From an uncultured Eubacteriales bacterium (GTDB lineage Bacteria > Bacillota > Clostridia > Oscillospirales > Acutalibacteraceae), in assembly GCA_900315605.1 (NCBI GenBank), contig OMZU01000024.1, positions 1 to 64,000 on the forward strand: DNA of 64,000 nt. The letters run 5' to 3'. Below, one piece after another: positions 55,645 to 63,347 of the stretch (position 1 is its first letter; the number at the start of each line of letters is the position of its first letter). The position numbers and the translations under genes were made by a program. Below the pieces are notes generated by a model, which saw only the letters and a list, made by a program, of their open reading frames with translations, had not been told where the DNA came from and searched no databases.

Positions 55645-56055
55645 ATGAAAAAGAACACAAAAGGAATCATCGGACTCACAGCAGGTATTTTATCATTCGC
55701 ATCAATCGTTATGACATTCGTACCACTTTATCAGCTTGCAGGAACCTCAATCAAATTCTTGGGCGCAGCAAACGTTTACTTCGGCATAGCTGCCGGCGTA
55801 CTCGCACTGATAGCAATTGTATTCGGCATAATGAGCCGAAAGGACGCCGACAAAAAGGGTCCGCGCAAGGCAGGCGTCATCATCGGAGCGTTCGCTTTGA
55901 TTATCGCAATGTTCTCAACCGGAATCGCAGGTCTCGGTTCAATGATCACAGACTACGCAAACCACGTTGAAGGCAACACAATTTCACAAATGAATTCAAA
56001 AACCCGCGAGCCTGTTGATAAAATGCTCTTAGAGTTGAAAGCCATGAAAAAATAA
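55645..56055 (+). CDS. Small multi-helix membrane protein, DUF4190-like
   Basis: The 136-residue protein has three hydrophobic helices (GIIGLTAGILSFASIVMTFVP, YFGIAAGVLALIAIVFGIMSRKD, KAGVIIGAFALIIAMFSTGIAGLG) and a polar C-terminus. The layout, including the charged loop after the second helix (SRKDADKKGPRKAG), resembles DUF4190 proteins and the gene at 29195-29569. AAAGGAG precedes the ATG. It is driven by the same promoter block as the secreted protein at 8114-8545. Role unknown. Confidence 0.65.
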   Translation: MKKNTKGIIGLTAGILSFASIVMTFVPLYQLAGTSIKFLGAANVYFGIAAGVLALIAIVFGIMSRKDADKKGPRKAGVIIGAFALIIAMFSTGIAGLGSMITDYANHVEGNTISQMNSKTREPVDKMLLELKAMKK

Positions 56056-56129
56056 TTACATTATACTAAAATAACATTTCATAAAAAAGCCTTTCTTTCT
56101 TAACTTCCTTAATTTTCATAAAATCAAAA

Positions 56130-56175
56130 AAGCAAGCCGGCGTTGACAAACACTGTCAATGTCGGCTTCTTTATC
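56130..56175 (+). terminator. Rho-independent terminator
   Basis: Long stem (agccggcgttgaca / tgtcaatgtcggct, one G-T pair) followed by TCTTTATCTTTT, 75 bp past the membrane protein gene. Confidence 0.8.
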
Positions 56176-56189
56176 TTTTACAAAAATAT

Positions 56190-56292
56190 TTAAGGCAATA
56201 CCGCATAATTCAGGTGTACGGATTGCTCAGTCAGATTTTTCGTCAGAATGTTCAAATAATCAGTTCGCATACTGACGTATGGGGACTGATTT
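56190..56292. mobile_element. Truncated TTAAGG-family MITE-like element
   Basis: It aligns with the left ~100 bp of the complete element at 56936-57104 (ITR, gtcagattttt, catactg and actgattt are shared) and stops exactly at the end of the GyrI-like gene. The right end is missing. Confidence 0.75.
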
Positions 56293-56923
56293 AAGCTTTC
56301 CTTATAGGGTGTCTGATTATGGTTTTCAGCTTTTCGGGAGAAACCTTTCTTGCGTCGCTGAGATAGATTTCGTGATGCAGCCGGCTTTTTGTGATGTCAA
56401 GAGCATAACCCTGACTTTCCATATACTCGTGCATAAGTGCTTCGGTTTTCGGCTCGTCATCATATGCACCGATATGCATACACTGAACGCACAAGCCCTC
56501 ATCATAGGTAAAAAATTCGACCTTTGAAAAATCAAGCTTCTTTTTCCTCATTGCCTCGTCAACAGCCCATTCAAGGTCAGCTCTTGTTACAAAATCGGGA
56601 AGCCTTATCATTGAGATCCACCTAAAGCTTTCTTTGTGAGCATAATCGATTCCGCTCACTCCGTCCTGCCACCACAAGCCCTCAAGCGGAGGAACAACAT
56701 AGTCAAAATAACCGTCGATCACGCGGCTGCCCTTTTTGCTCATTTTGATCGTATAAGCGATCGAATACAGCAATTCTATCGACTGCTTGTATTCGCCGCC
56801 CTCCTCGTTGGGGTCGCCCTGTCCGCGAACGGCAATAAAATTCATGCTCGGAACAGTAACAATGCCGGGCTTGTTCTTAGGCATATAAAATTCCCTAAAC
56901 TCTTTTTTGTAGTCAAAAGCCAT
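56291..56923 (-). CDS. GyrI-like small-molecule-binding domain protein
   Basis: The 210-residue protein has the GyrI-like fold pattern: GIVTVPSMNFIAVRGQGDPNEEGGEYKQSIELLYSIAYTIK, WWQDG, FRWISMIRLPDFVTRADLEWAV, and YDEGLCVQCMHIGAYDDEPKTEALMHEYMESQGY. Stand-alone members bind or hydrolyse small hydrophobic compounds; none is known here. No DNA-binding domain is attached. GAGGTG precedes the ATG. The stop codon coincides with the truncated repeat border. Repeats of one family lie on both sides. Confidence 0.8.
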   Translation of the reverse strand: MAFDYKKEFREFYMPKNKPGIVTVPSMNFIAVRGQGDPNEEGGEYKQSIELLYSIAYTIKMSKKGSRVIDGYFDYVVPPLEGLWWQDGVSGIDYAHKESFRWISMIRLPDFVTRADLEWAVDEAMRKKKLDFSKVEFFTYDEGLCVQCMHIGAYDDEPKTEALMHEYMESQGYALDITKSRLHHEIYLSDARKVSPEKLKTIIRHPIRKA

Positions 56924-56935
56924 ATCGCACCTCAG

Positions 56936-57104
56936 TTAAGGCAATACCGCACAATTCAGGTGTGCGGATTGCGCAGTCAGATTTTTTGTCAGAGTGCCCA
57001 AATAATCAGTGTGCATACTGCCGTACGGATACTGATTTTTGGGCAGTCTGACGGAATAATATGCAAGCAAGGCGTGCGCCACGAATTGTACGGTGTTGCC
57101 TTAA
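56936..57104. mobile_element. Complete TTAAGG-family MITE-like element (169 bp)
   Basis: Ends 56936-56957 and 57083-57104 are inverted copies matching at 20 of 22 positions, each starting TTAAGGCAA. The interior has further dyads (gtcagattttttgtcag-type; cccaaataatcagt/actgatttttggg). It carries no gene. The TTAA at the right end supplies the stop codon of birA. Confidence 0.85.
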
Positions 57105-58075
57105 TAAATCCCCTGAACCGTGACCTCGCCGGCGTTCACCAAACAAATCGTTCCGTCCGGCATCATTACCATCAGCTCGCCGCGATTACTGACATCTGCT
57201 GCGGTTCCGCTGATGCGTGAGGAACCGCGCTGAAAGCTTACGCTTTTACCGATTGTCGCACAAAGCGGGATATATTCGTCGAGCGCGTCTCTTGTCATGC
57301 TCAGATTCGTTTTGGTGAATATATGCTCAAGCTCGCCCAAAATCACTGCAAGCAGCTTGTTTTGGTCAAAGCTTCTTTTGGTTTCAAGGGCAAGCGAGGT
57401 CGCTTTGTATGCGATTTCATTCGGAAATTCCGTCTGGCTGACGTTGATCCCGATTCCTGCAATAACATATTCAACTGCGTCAAATTCCGCGCTCATTTCG
57501 GTCAGGATCCCGCAAAGCTTTTTGTTGCCGACGATCACGTCGTTAGGCCATTTAATACGGCAGTCAAGCCTTGTTGCCTTTCTCAAAGCCTTGCAAACCG
57601 CAAGCCCGGTCAGCGGAGTTATCGCCGCGACCTCTCCGGGCACTATATGCGGTCTGAGCAAAACCGAAAACATCAGGCACTCGTCCTTTTTCGCGCTCCA
57701 AATCCTGCCCAGCCTGCCCTTTCCGTGCAGCTGCTCGCGCGTGGCGGCAACGGTTCCGTTTTCGCAGCCGTTTGTGTAAAGCTCCTTGAGATAGTCGTTG
57801 GTTGAGCCAACGCTGTCGAGCACGATCAGATTTTTGCCCAAAATACTGGTTTTCAATTCTCGCCTTATTGCCGCTTCGTTAAGATAGCTCGGAAGCGATT
57901 CCAACCGGTAGCCTTTGTTTGGGACAGACAAAATTTTGTAGCCCTGTTCTTTAAGCGCGCTGATGGTTTTCCACACAGCCTGCCGCGACACTCCCAACTG
58001 CTCCGCAAGAGCCTGTCCGGAAATATATCCGTCTGTTTGCGTCAATAAATTAAGAAGTTTAACGGTGTTTTTCAT
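57101..58075 (-). CDS. birA: Bifunctional biotin-protein ligase / biotin operon repressor
   Basis: The 324-residue protein has an N-terminal helix-turn-helix (YISGQALAEQLGVSRQAVWKTISALKEQGY), then the ligase domain with HGKGRLGRIWSAKKDECLMFSVLLRP, RIKWPNDVIVGNKKLCGILTEMS and GIGINVSQ, and a small C-terminal SH3-like part. It forms biotinyl-AMP, attaches biotin to carboxylase subunits and can repress biotin genes. The start is uncertain: the chosen ATG fits the family length, but ribosome sites are poor, and a longer frame (to 58126) exists. Confidence 0.93.
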   Translation of the reverse strand: MKNTVKLLNLLTQTDGYISGQALAEQLGVSRQAVWKTISALKEQGYKILSVPNKGYRLESLPSYLNEAAIRRELKTSILGKNLIVLDSVGSTNDYLKELYTNGCENGTVAATREQLHGKGRLGRIWSAKKDECLMFSVLLRPHIVPGEVAAITPLTGLAVCKALRKATRLDCRIKWPNDVIVGNKKLCGILTEMSAEFDAVEYVIAGIGINVSQTEFPNEIAYKATSLALETKRSFDQNKLLAVILGELEHIFTKTNLSMTRDALDEYIPLCATIGKSVSFQRGSSRISGTAADVSNRGELMVMMPDGTICLVNAGEVTVQGIY

Positions 58076-58119
58076 AATCTTATTTATCTGATCAAAAATC
58101 AGAGTTTCCTTTATAATAT

Positions 58120-58148
58120 TTGACAACGCGGAAGAATACCGCTATACT
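58120..58148 (+). promoter_or_regulatory. coaBC promoter
   Basis: TTGACA (58120-58125) and TATACT (58143-58148) with a 17-bp spacer, 48 bp before the coaBC start and overlapping the divergent birA 5' region. Confidence 0.85.
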
Positions 58149-58195
58149 AATCTTTGGTAGCCTATAAATACAAAATAACTTGCGAGGTAATTGAT

Positions 58196-59392
58196 ATGTT
58201 AAAAGACAAAAACATACTTTTGGGGGTAACCGGCAGTATTTCCGCATATAAAATAGTCAATCTGGCAAGTGCGCTTGTTAAGCTTCACGCGAATGTCGAC
58301 GTTATTTTGACGAAAAACGGGGAAAGATTTATTACCCCTGTTACGTTTGAAACGCTGACAAAAAACCGCTGTCTTACCGATACGTTCGATCGCGGAGACG
58401 TCAGCGAAATCAAGCATATCGCGCTTGCCGAACGTGCGGACGTTATTTTGATCGCTCCTGCATCGGCGGATATAATCGGTAAAATGGCTCACGGTATCGC
58501 GGACGATATGCTTAGCACGACTGTTCTTGCTGCCGGGTGTCCCGTTTTGGTGGCTCCCGCAATGAATGTAAATATGTTTCGTCATCCTGCCGTACAGGAA
58601 AATCTCGCTGTTTTAGAAAAACGCGGCATTACGGTCATTCCGCCGGAAAGCGGCATTTTGGCTTGCGGTGCTGTGGGAGAAGGAAAGCTTCCGTCCGAGC
58701 AAACCTTGCTTGATTTCATTCTGAGAGAAACAGCGCACAAAAAAGATTTGTCAGGAAAAAAAGTGCTGGTTACGGCAGGTCCTACTCAGGAAAGCCTTGA
58801 CCCTGTCCGCTTTATCACTAATCATTCCACCGGCAAAATGGGATATGCCGTAGCGCGTCAGGCAATGCTGCGCGGTGCCGAAGTAACACTTGTAAGCGGT
58901 CCTGTAAATATTTCTCCACCGCCGTTTGTAAAGGTAGTTCAGGTCAAAAGCGCAGAGGATATGTTTCAGGCAGTTTCTGTCTGCTGCGAAGAGCAAGACT
59001 ACTTTGTAATGGCGGCCGCTGTTGCAGATTATACTCCTGCCGAAATCAAAAGTGAAAAAATCAAAAAATCCTCAGATGAATCCGATTTATCGTTGCAGCT
59101 CAAACGCACTAAGGATATTCTAAAGTGGCTCGGCGAGCATAAAAAAGACGGTCAGCTTATTTGCGGCTTTTCGATGGAAACCGAAAATATTATGGAAAAT
59201 TCCAAGGCGAAGCTGCAAAAGAAAAACGCTGATATGATCGCTGCAAATTCATTAAGAGAGAAAGGTTCGGGCTTTGACACCGAAACCAATCATATAACCC
59301 TAATCAAAAAAGACGGTGTTATCGATCTGCCGATGCTTTCCAAGGAGGAAGCCGCGGACAGACTGCTTGATGTATTATCGGAAATCAAATAA
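58196..59392 (+). CDS. coaBC: Bifunctional phosphopantothenoylcysteine decarboxylase / synthetase
   Basis: The 398-residue protein has a CoaC flavoprotein half (GVTGSISAYKIVNLA, the His of KHIALAERADVILIAPAS, PAMNVNMFRHP, GILACGAVGEGKLPS) and a CoaB half (VTAGPTQESLDPVRFITNHSTGKMGYAVA, AAAVADYTP, KLKK-like RTKDIL, GFSMET). It makes 4'-phosphopantetheine from phosphopantothenate, Cys and CTP. Start at 58196 has GCGAGG upstream. It lies near coaX and the ECF S-component, which feed the same pathway. Confidence 0.96.
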   Translation: MLKDKNILLGVTGSISAYKIVNLASALVKLHANVDVILTKNGERFITPVTFETLTKNRCLTDTFDRGDVSEIKHIALAERADVILIAPASADIIGKMAHGIADDMLSTTVLAAGCPVLVAPAMNVNMFRHPAVQENLAVLEKRGITVIPPESGILACGAVGEGKLPSEQTLLDFILRETAHKKDLSGKKVLVTAGPTQESLDPVRFITNHSTGKMGYAVARQAMLRGAEVTLVSGPVNISPPPFVKVVQVKSAEDMFQAVSVCCEEQDYFVMAAAVADYTPAEIKSEKIKKSSDESDLSLQLKRTKDILKWLGEHKKDGQLICGFSMETENIMENSKAKLQKKNADMIAANSLREKGSGFDTETNHITLIKKDGVIDLPMLSKEEAADRLLDVLSEIK

Positions 59393-59397
59393 TATAT

Positions 59398-59430
59398 GGG
59401 AATCTCTAAAATTTCATAGCTGCCCATATG
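59398..59430. repeat. Degenerate TTAAGGG-family repeat remnant
   Basis: The stretch gaatctctaaaatttcatag followed by ctgcccata matches the right end of the 63174-63308 element read in reverse, with several changes. It lies six bases after the coaBC stop. Confidence 0.6.
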
Positions 59431-59439
59431 ATATTATTC

Positions 59440-59472
59440 AAACCTCCTCCGTGATAAACGAAGGAGGTTTTG
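59440..59472 (+). terminator. coaBC terminator
   Basis: Arms aaacctcct and aggaggttt around a 13-nt loop, followed by TTTTG. Confidence 0.8.
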
Positions 59473-59563
59473 TAATACGCTTTGGAAATCACATGTTAAA
59501 AAACTGTAAACAATATGAGTGCCAAGCTTTTTGGCGTGGATAAATCTGTGGTTCCTTTGTGGT

Positions 59564-60199
59564 TTACAGCTTGTTTTTTGTCACTGCGAACATTGCGCGG
59601 CAGATAGCTGTGCCGAAAATAAGATTGATTACAAACTCAATGATCGCGTTGATTGAAGCGAGTGCGAAAATAAACACAAATACATTTTCTGTAGGCTGAC
59701 TGCCGACCTTTTGAATAACATCACTGTTTACTAAAAAAGCGTCTCTGAAAAATACCCACATAAGACCGAGAAAGCCCACTGTATTGAGCAGCGTAGTAAG
59801 TCCGCAGCACAGCGCAGAGCTTGCCAAACGCTTGATCTCGTTGTCCTTAGGAAGTGCTTTGAACAGCAATCCCGGAACAAATCCGCAGATCACACGCGGT
59901 ACAACGCACATTATAAACGTGTAAAAGGGTGAGACGCTGAGCAAAACAGTGGTCAGCGAAGCGGAAGTGAAGCTTGCAAAGAAGCTTGACAGACCGAACA
60001 CGGCTCCTAAAATTGCACCGTAAGCAGGTCCGAGAAATACCGCGCCGATGGCCAGCGGCAGACAGTTGAGTGTAATTACCAGCGGTCCTATACGTAGGTT
60101 GATTGATAAAAACGTCAACAAGATAATCAATGCTGCCAGCAATGATGCGAAAACCGGTTTAAAATAAACAGGTAACGCGTTTTTTTTAACTTTTGCCAT
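59564..60199 (-). CDS. ECF transporter S-component, probably for pantothenate
   Basis: The 211-residue protein has six hydrophobic helices and the small-residue-rich loops of ECF substrate-binding subunits (ITLNCLPLAIGAVFLGPAYGAILGAVFGLSSFFASF; VPRVICGFVPGLLFKAL). The start at 60199 has AGCAGGAGG upstream; a 40-residue longer frame would run through two leader hairpins. It is downstream of coaX on one unit, so pantothenate is the likely substrate (inference from context). It would need the shared ECF ATPase/T module, not seen here. Confidence 0.75.
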   Translation of the reverse strand: MAKVKKNALPVYFKPVFASLLAALIILLTFLSINLRIGPLVITLNCLPLAIGAVFLGPAYGAILGAVFGLSSFFASFTSASLTTVLLSVSPFYTFIMCVVPRVICGFVPGLLFKALPKDNEIKRLASSALCCGLTTLLNTVGFLGLMWVFFRDAFLVNSDVIQKVGSQPTENVFVFIFALASINAIIEFVINLIFGTAICRAMFAVTKNKL

Positions 60200-60315
60200 A
60201 AAAAAACCTCCTGCTGTTTCCCTGCCTTTTTGCAGGTGAAACGCTGATTTATTTACAAACGTCCGGCTTTCGGATAAGTCCGAATTTCCGGGCGAGTGCA
60301 GACTTTTTTTAATTG

Positions 60316-61098
60316 TCAATTAAATTTCCGCTCGTTTTTGTTTTTTTGATAAATATAGTGCAAGCCCTCAAGAATGATATCCTCGTCAAACAAAATGTTG
60401 TGCTTGCAGTTTTTTATCATCATCGGCGCAAGTCCGCCTGTGGCGATGATCTGACATTTGCTGCCGGCTTCTTCAAAAAATCTTTCGATCATGCCGTCAA
60501 GCATACACGAGGTCCCGAACATAACGCCGGAGCGAATACAATCGACCGTATTGGTCATAATAGCTTTTCTGGGAGCCTTGAAATCAACCGAGGGCAGCAG
60601 CGCGCCGTGGTTTGTCAAAGCGTCAAGCGAGATCCCGGCTCCGGGAGCGATCGCGCCGCCGTGGTATGACTTGTTTTCGTCAACATATGCTATAACCGTT
60701 GCCGTGCCCATAAAAATCATCACGAGCGGTCCGCCGTATTTTTCAAACGCGCCCACACAACCGCACACAATGTCTCCGCCCAAGGTTTCGGGATGGTCGA
60801 TTTTGAGATCCATTCCGGTTTTGAGACCGGGACCGACGATCAGACTTTTTGCTCCCGTAACCGTTTGTATCGCAACTCTCAGCGGATAGGTCACGGCAGG
60901 AACGACCGAGCTGATGATCGAAGCGTCAACTTTTTTTGCGTTCAGTCCGTAAATCAGAAAAAAAGAATACAGCTCAACCGCAAACTCGTCGCTGGTTTTG
61001 CTTTTGTCGGTTGAAAATCTAAACTTGAATTTCAGCTTGTTCTCATCAAAAATACCGATTTTGATGTTTGTGTTGCCAACGTCGGCTGTGAGAAGCAT
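60316..61098 (-). CDS. coaX: Type III pantothenate kinase
   Basis: The 260-residue ASKHA-fold kinase begins LLTADVGNTNIKIGIF, then SSVVPAVT, GPGLKTGMDLKIDHPETLGGDIVCGCVGA, FMGTATVIAYVDENKSYHGGAIAPGAG and IIATGGLAPMM. It phosphorylates pantothenate, the committed step to CoA, and does not respond to CoA feedback. TTGGAGG precedes the ATG. It is the first gene of a unit with the ECF S-component. Confidence 0.96.
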   Translation of the reverse strand: MLLTADVGNTNIKIGIFDENKLKFKFRFSTDKSKTSDEFAVELYSFFLIYGLNAKKVDASIISSVVPAVTYPLRVAIQTVTGAKSLIVGPGLKTGMDLKIDHPETLGGDIVCGCVGAFEKYGGPLVMIFMGTATVIAYVDENKSYHGGAIAPGAGISLDALTNHGALLPSVDFKAPRKAIMTNTVDCIRSGVMFGTSCMLDGMIERFFEEAGSKCQIIATGGLAPMMIKNCKHNILFDEDIILEGLHYIYQKNKNERKFN

Positions 61099-61303
61099 AT
61101 GCGGTCCTCCAATCGGATGTATCTGTCTAATGATAATTATACCACATTTACTGTTTCTTTCAAGATGATATTGAGTAAATTTGACACTTTTTTAACAATT
61201 CGGAAAAAAACATTGAAATTCTCCGCTGAATGTGTATAATTATAGTAGTTGAAACATCGGTTTTTGTTGAAAACCGACGTTTTCGGAAAGGAATGAATTT
61301 AAC

Positions 61304-62152
61304 ATGGATAGTTCTGAAATCAAGCAGCTTCAAATTCTTGCCGCCAAAGCAAGACTGGGAGCAATTCTCGGTACGTACCACGCAAAATCCGGTCATCCCG
61401 GCGGCTCGCTCTCGGCAGCGGACATCTTCGCTTACCTTTATGAAAAGGAAATGAATATTGACCCCAAAAACCCAAAATGGGCTGACAGAGACCGCTTTGT
61501 GCTTTCAAAGGGTCATTGCTGCCCGTCTCTTTATGCGGTTTTGGCTCTCAAGGGATATTTTGACTGGGACGAGCTGACAAAGCTTCGCCAGGTTGGCGCA
61601 ATGCTCCAGGGTCACCCCGACATGAAGGGAACTCCCGGTATCGATATGAGCACAGGCTCGCTTGGACAGGGCATTTCGGCAGCGTGCGGAATGGCTCTTG
61701 CCGCAAAGCTCGACAACAAGGACTATCGGACATATACTCTCCTTGGCGACGGCGAGGTTGAAGAGGGTCAGGTTTGGGAGGCTGCAATGTTTGCTTCTCA
61801 CAACAAGCTTGACAACCTTGTGGTCATTGTTGACCAGAACGGACTTCAAATCGACGGCTCTGTTGAGGATGTTGCAGGAATCGAACCGCTTGACAAAAAG
61901 TTTGAGTCATTTGGATTTTATGTAATCAAAATCGACGGTCACGACTTTGAGCAGATCGCCGAGGCTCTTGACAAGGCAAAGACAGTCAAGGGTCAGCCTA
62001 CCGCTATCTTGGCAAAAACCGTCAAGGGCAAGGGCGTTTCATTCATGGAAAATCAGGTCGGCTGGCACGGCACAGCCCCCAACAAAGAGCAGTATGAACA
62101 GGCGACCGCCGAGCTTCAGGCTGAAATTGACAGATTGGAGGGCAACTGCTGA
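61304..62152 (+). CDS. Transketolase, N-terminal (thiamine-diphosphate-binding) subunit
   Basis: The 282-residue subunit has KSGHPGGSLSAADIFAYLYEKEMNID, SKGHCCPSLYAVL, GSLGQGISAACGMALAAK and the ThDP motif GDGEVEEGQVWEAAMFASHNKLDNLVVIVDQNGLQIDG. It forms half of a transketolase split over two genes, moving two-carbon units in the pentose phosphate pathway. The AAAGGA ribosome site is a little far from the ATG. The stop overlaps the next start. Confidence 0.95.
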   Translation: MDSSEIKQLQILAAKARLGAILGTYHAKSGHPGGSLSAADIFAYLYEKEMNIDPKNPKWADRDRFVLSKGHCCPSLYAVLALKGYFDWDELTKLRQVGAMLQGHPDMKGTPGIDMSTGSLGQGISAACGMALAAKLDNKDYRTYTLLGDGEVEEGQVWEAAMFASHNKLDNLVVIVDQNGLQIDGSVEDVAGIEPLDKKFESFGFYVIKIDGHDFEQIAEALDKAKTVKGQPTAILAKTVKGKGVSFMENQVGWHGTAPNKEQYEQATAELQAEIDRLEGNC

Positions 62153-63099
62153 TGTCACAGGTAATCAAAAAAGCAACAAGAGAAAGCTTTGGCGAGGCTC
62201 TTTGCGAGCTTGCCGAGGAAAACAAAGATATAATCGTGTTTGACGCAGATTTGGCTGCGGCAACAAAAACCGGAATTTTTAAGAAGCAATATCCCGACCG
62301 CTTTTTTGACTGCGGAATCGCCGAGGGCAACATGATCGGCGTAGCCGCAGGAATGGCGGCGGCAGGCAAGATCCCTGTTGCGGCTTCGTTCGCAATGTTT
62401 GCGACCGGCAGAGCCTTTGAGCAGATCCGCAACTCCGTGGCTTATCCTAAGCTTAATGTCAAAATCGCAGGAAGCCATGCCGGAATCTCAACAGGCGAGG
62501 ACGGCGCGACCCACCAGTGCATCGAGGATATCGCGATCATGCGCGCGATCCCGAACATGATGGTGCTCAATCCGGCGGATCACTGGGAAATGAAGGCGGC
62601 TACAAAGGCAGCTATCGAATACAACGGTCCTGTTTATATCAGACTGGGCAGACTTGCAATAGACAGCTTTAACGACCCCGAAAACTACAGCTTTGAGCTT
62701 GGCAAGGGAATCACCCTGCACGAGGGCGACGACATTACCGTTATAGCTACCGGACTTGTTGTAAACGAGGCTCTCAAGGCTGTCAAAGAGCTTGAGGCTG
62801 AGGGAATCAACGCAAGGCTTATCAATATTCACACGATCAAGCCGATCGACAGAGACATCATAATCAAGGCGGCAAAGGAAACCGGCAGGATCGTCACAGT
62901 CGAGGAGCACAACGTTATCGGCGGACTCGGCGACGCAGTGTGCGAGGTTGTCAGCGCGGAGTGCCCCGTAAAGGTAACAAAGCTCGGCGTTCAGGACAGA
63001 TTCGGTTACAGCGGTCCCGCGCTCGAACTGCTCGATAAATTTGAACTTACTCAGCCGCATATTGCCAAAGCAGTAAGAGATATTGTAAAAGAAGCATAA
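62152..63099 (+). CDS. Transketolase, C-terminal (pyrimidine-binding) subunit
   Basis: The 315-residue subunit has the Pyr domain (FFDCGIAEGNMIGVAAGMAAAGKIPVAASFAMFATGRAFEQIRNSVAYP) with the Glu that activates ThDP, SHAGISTGEDGATHQCIEDIAIMRAIPNM, and the C-terminal domain ending GYSGPALELLDKFELT. It completes the enzyme from the preceding gene; TGATG links the two. Split transketolases are common in Clostridia. Confidence 0.95.
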   Translation: MSQVIKKATRESFGEALCELAEENKDIIVFDADLAAATKTGIFKKQYPDRFFDCGIAEGNMIGVAAGMAAAGKIPVAASFAMFATGRAFEQIRNSVAYPKLNVKIAGSHAGISTGEDGATHQCIEDIAIMRAIPNMMVLNPADHWEMKAATKAAIEYNGPVYIRLGRLAIDSFNDPENYSFELGKGITLHEGDDITVIATGLVVNEALKAVKELEAEGINARLINIHTIKPIDRDIIIKAAKETGRIVTVEEHNVIGGLGDAVCEVVSAECPVKVTKLGVQDRFGYSGPALELLDKFELTQPHIAKAVRDIVKEA

Positions 63100-63127
63100 T
63101 TCCGCGCACAAAGCAAATAATCAAACT

Positions 63128-63162
63128 CAGGGTCGGCATTTTTGTCAGCCCTGTTTTTAATT
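63128..63162 (+). terminator. Terminator after the transketolase genes
   Basis: Hairpin cagggtcggc/gtcagccctg (one mismatch, wobble pairs) followed by TTTTTAATTT. Confidence 0.75.
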
Positions 63163-63173
63163 TATATCACACA

Positions 63174-63308
63174 TTAAGGGCACCTCTAAAAATTCACTGT
63201 TGTTCAGAGGTGCGGATATTTTATAGTAGATTTATGTCAAAACGACGAAGTCATACTGACGTATAACGAGGACTATGGGCAGCTATGAATTTTTAGAGGT
63301 GCCCTTAA
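63174..63308. mobile_element. Complete TTAAGGG-family MITE-like element (135 bp)
   Basis: Ends 63174-63196 and 63286-63308 are perfect 23-bp inverted copies starting TTAAGGGCACC. The middle holds gaggtgcgga and a catactgacgta segment also seen in the other TTAAGG family, linking the two. It carries no gene and lies between the transketolase terminator and the trxB-like gene. Confidence 0.85.
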
Positions 63309-63347
63309 CATCAACAGAATTTCAAAAACCCGAAAGAGGATATTTTT

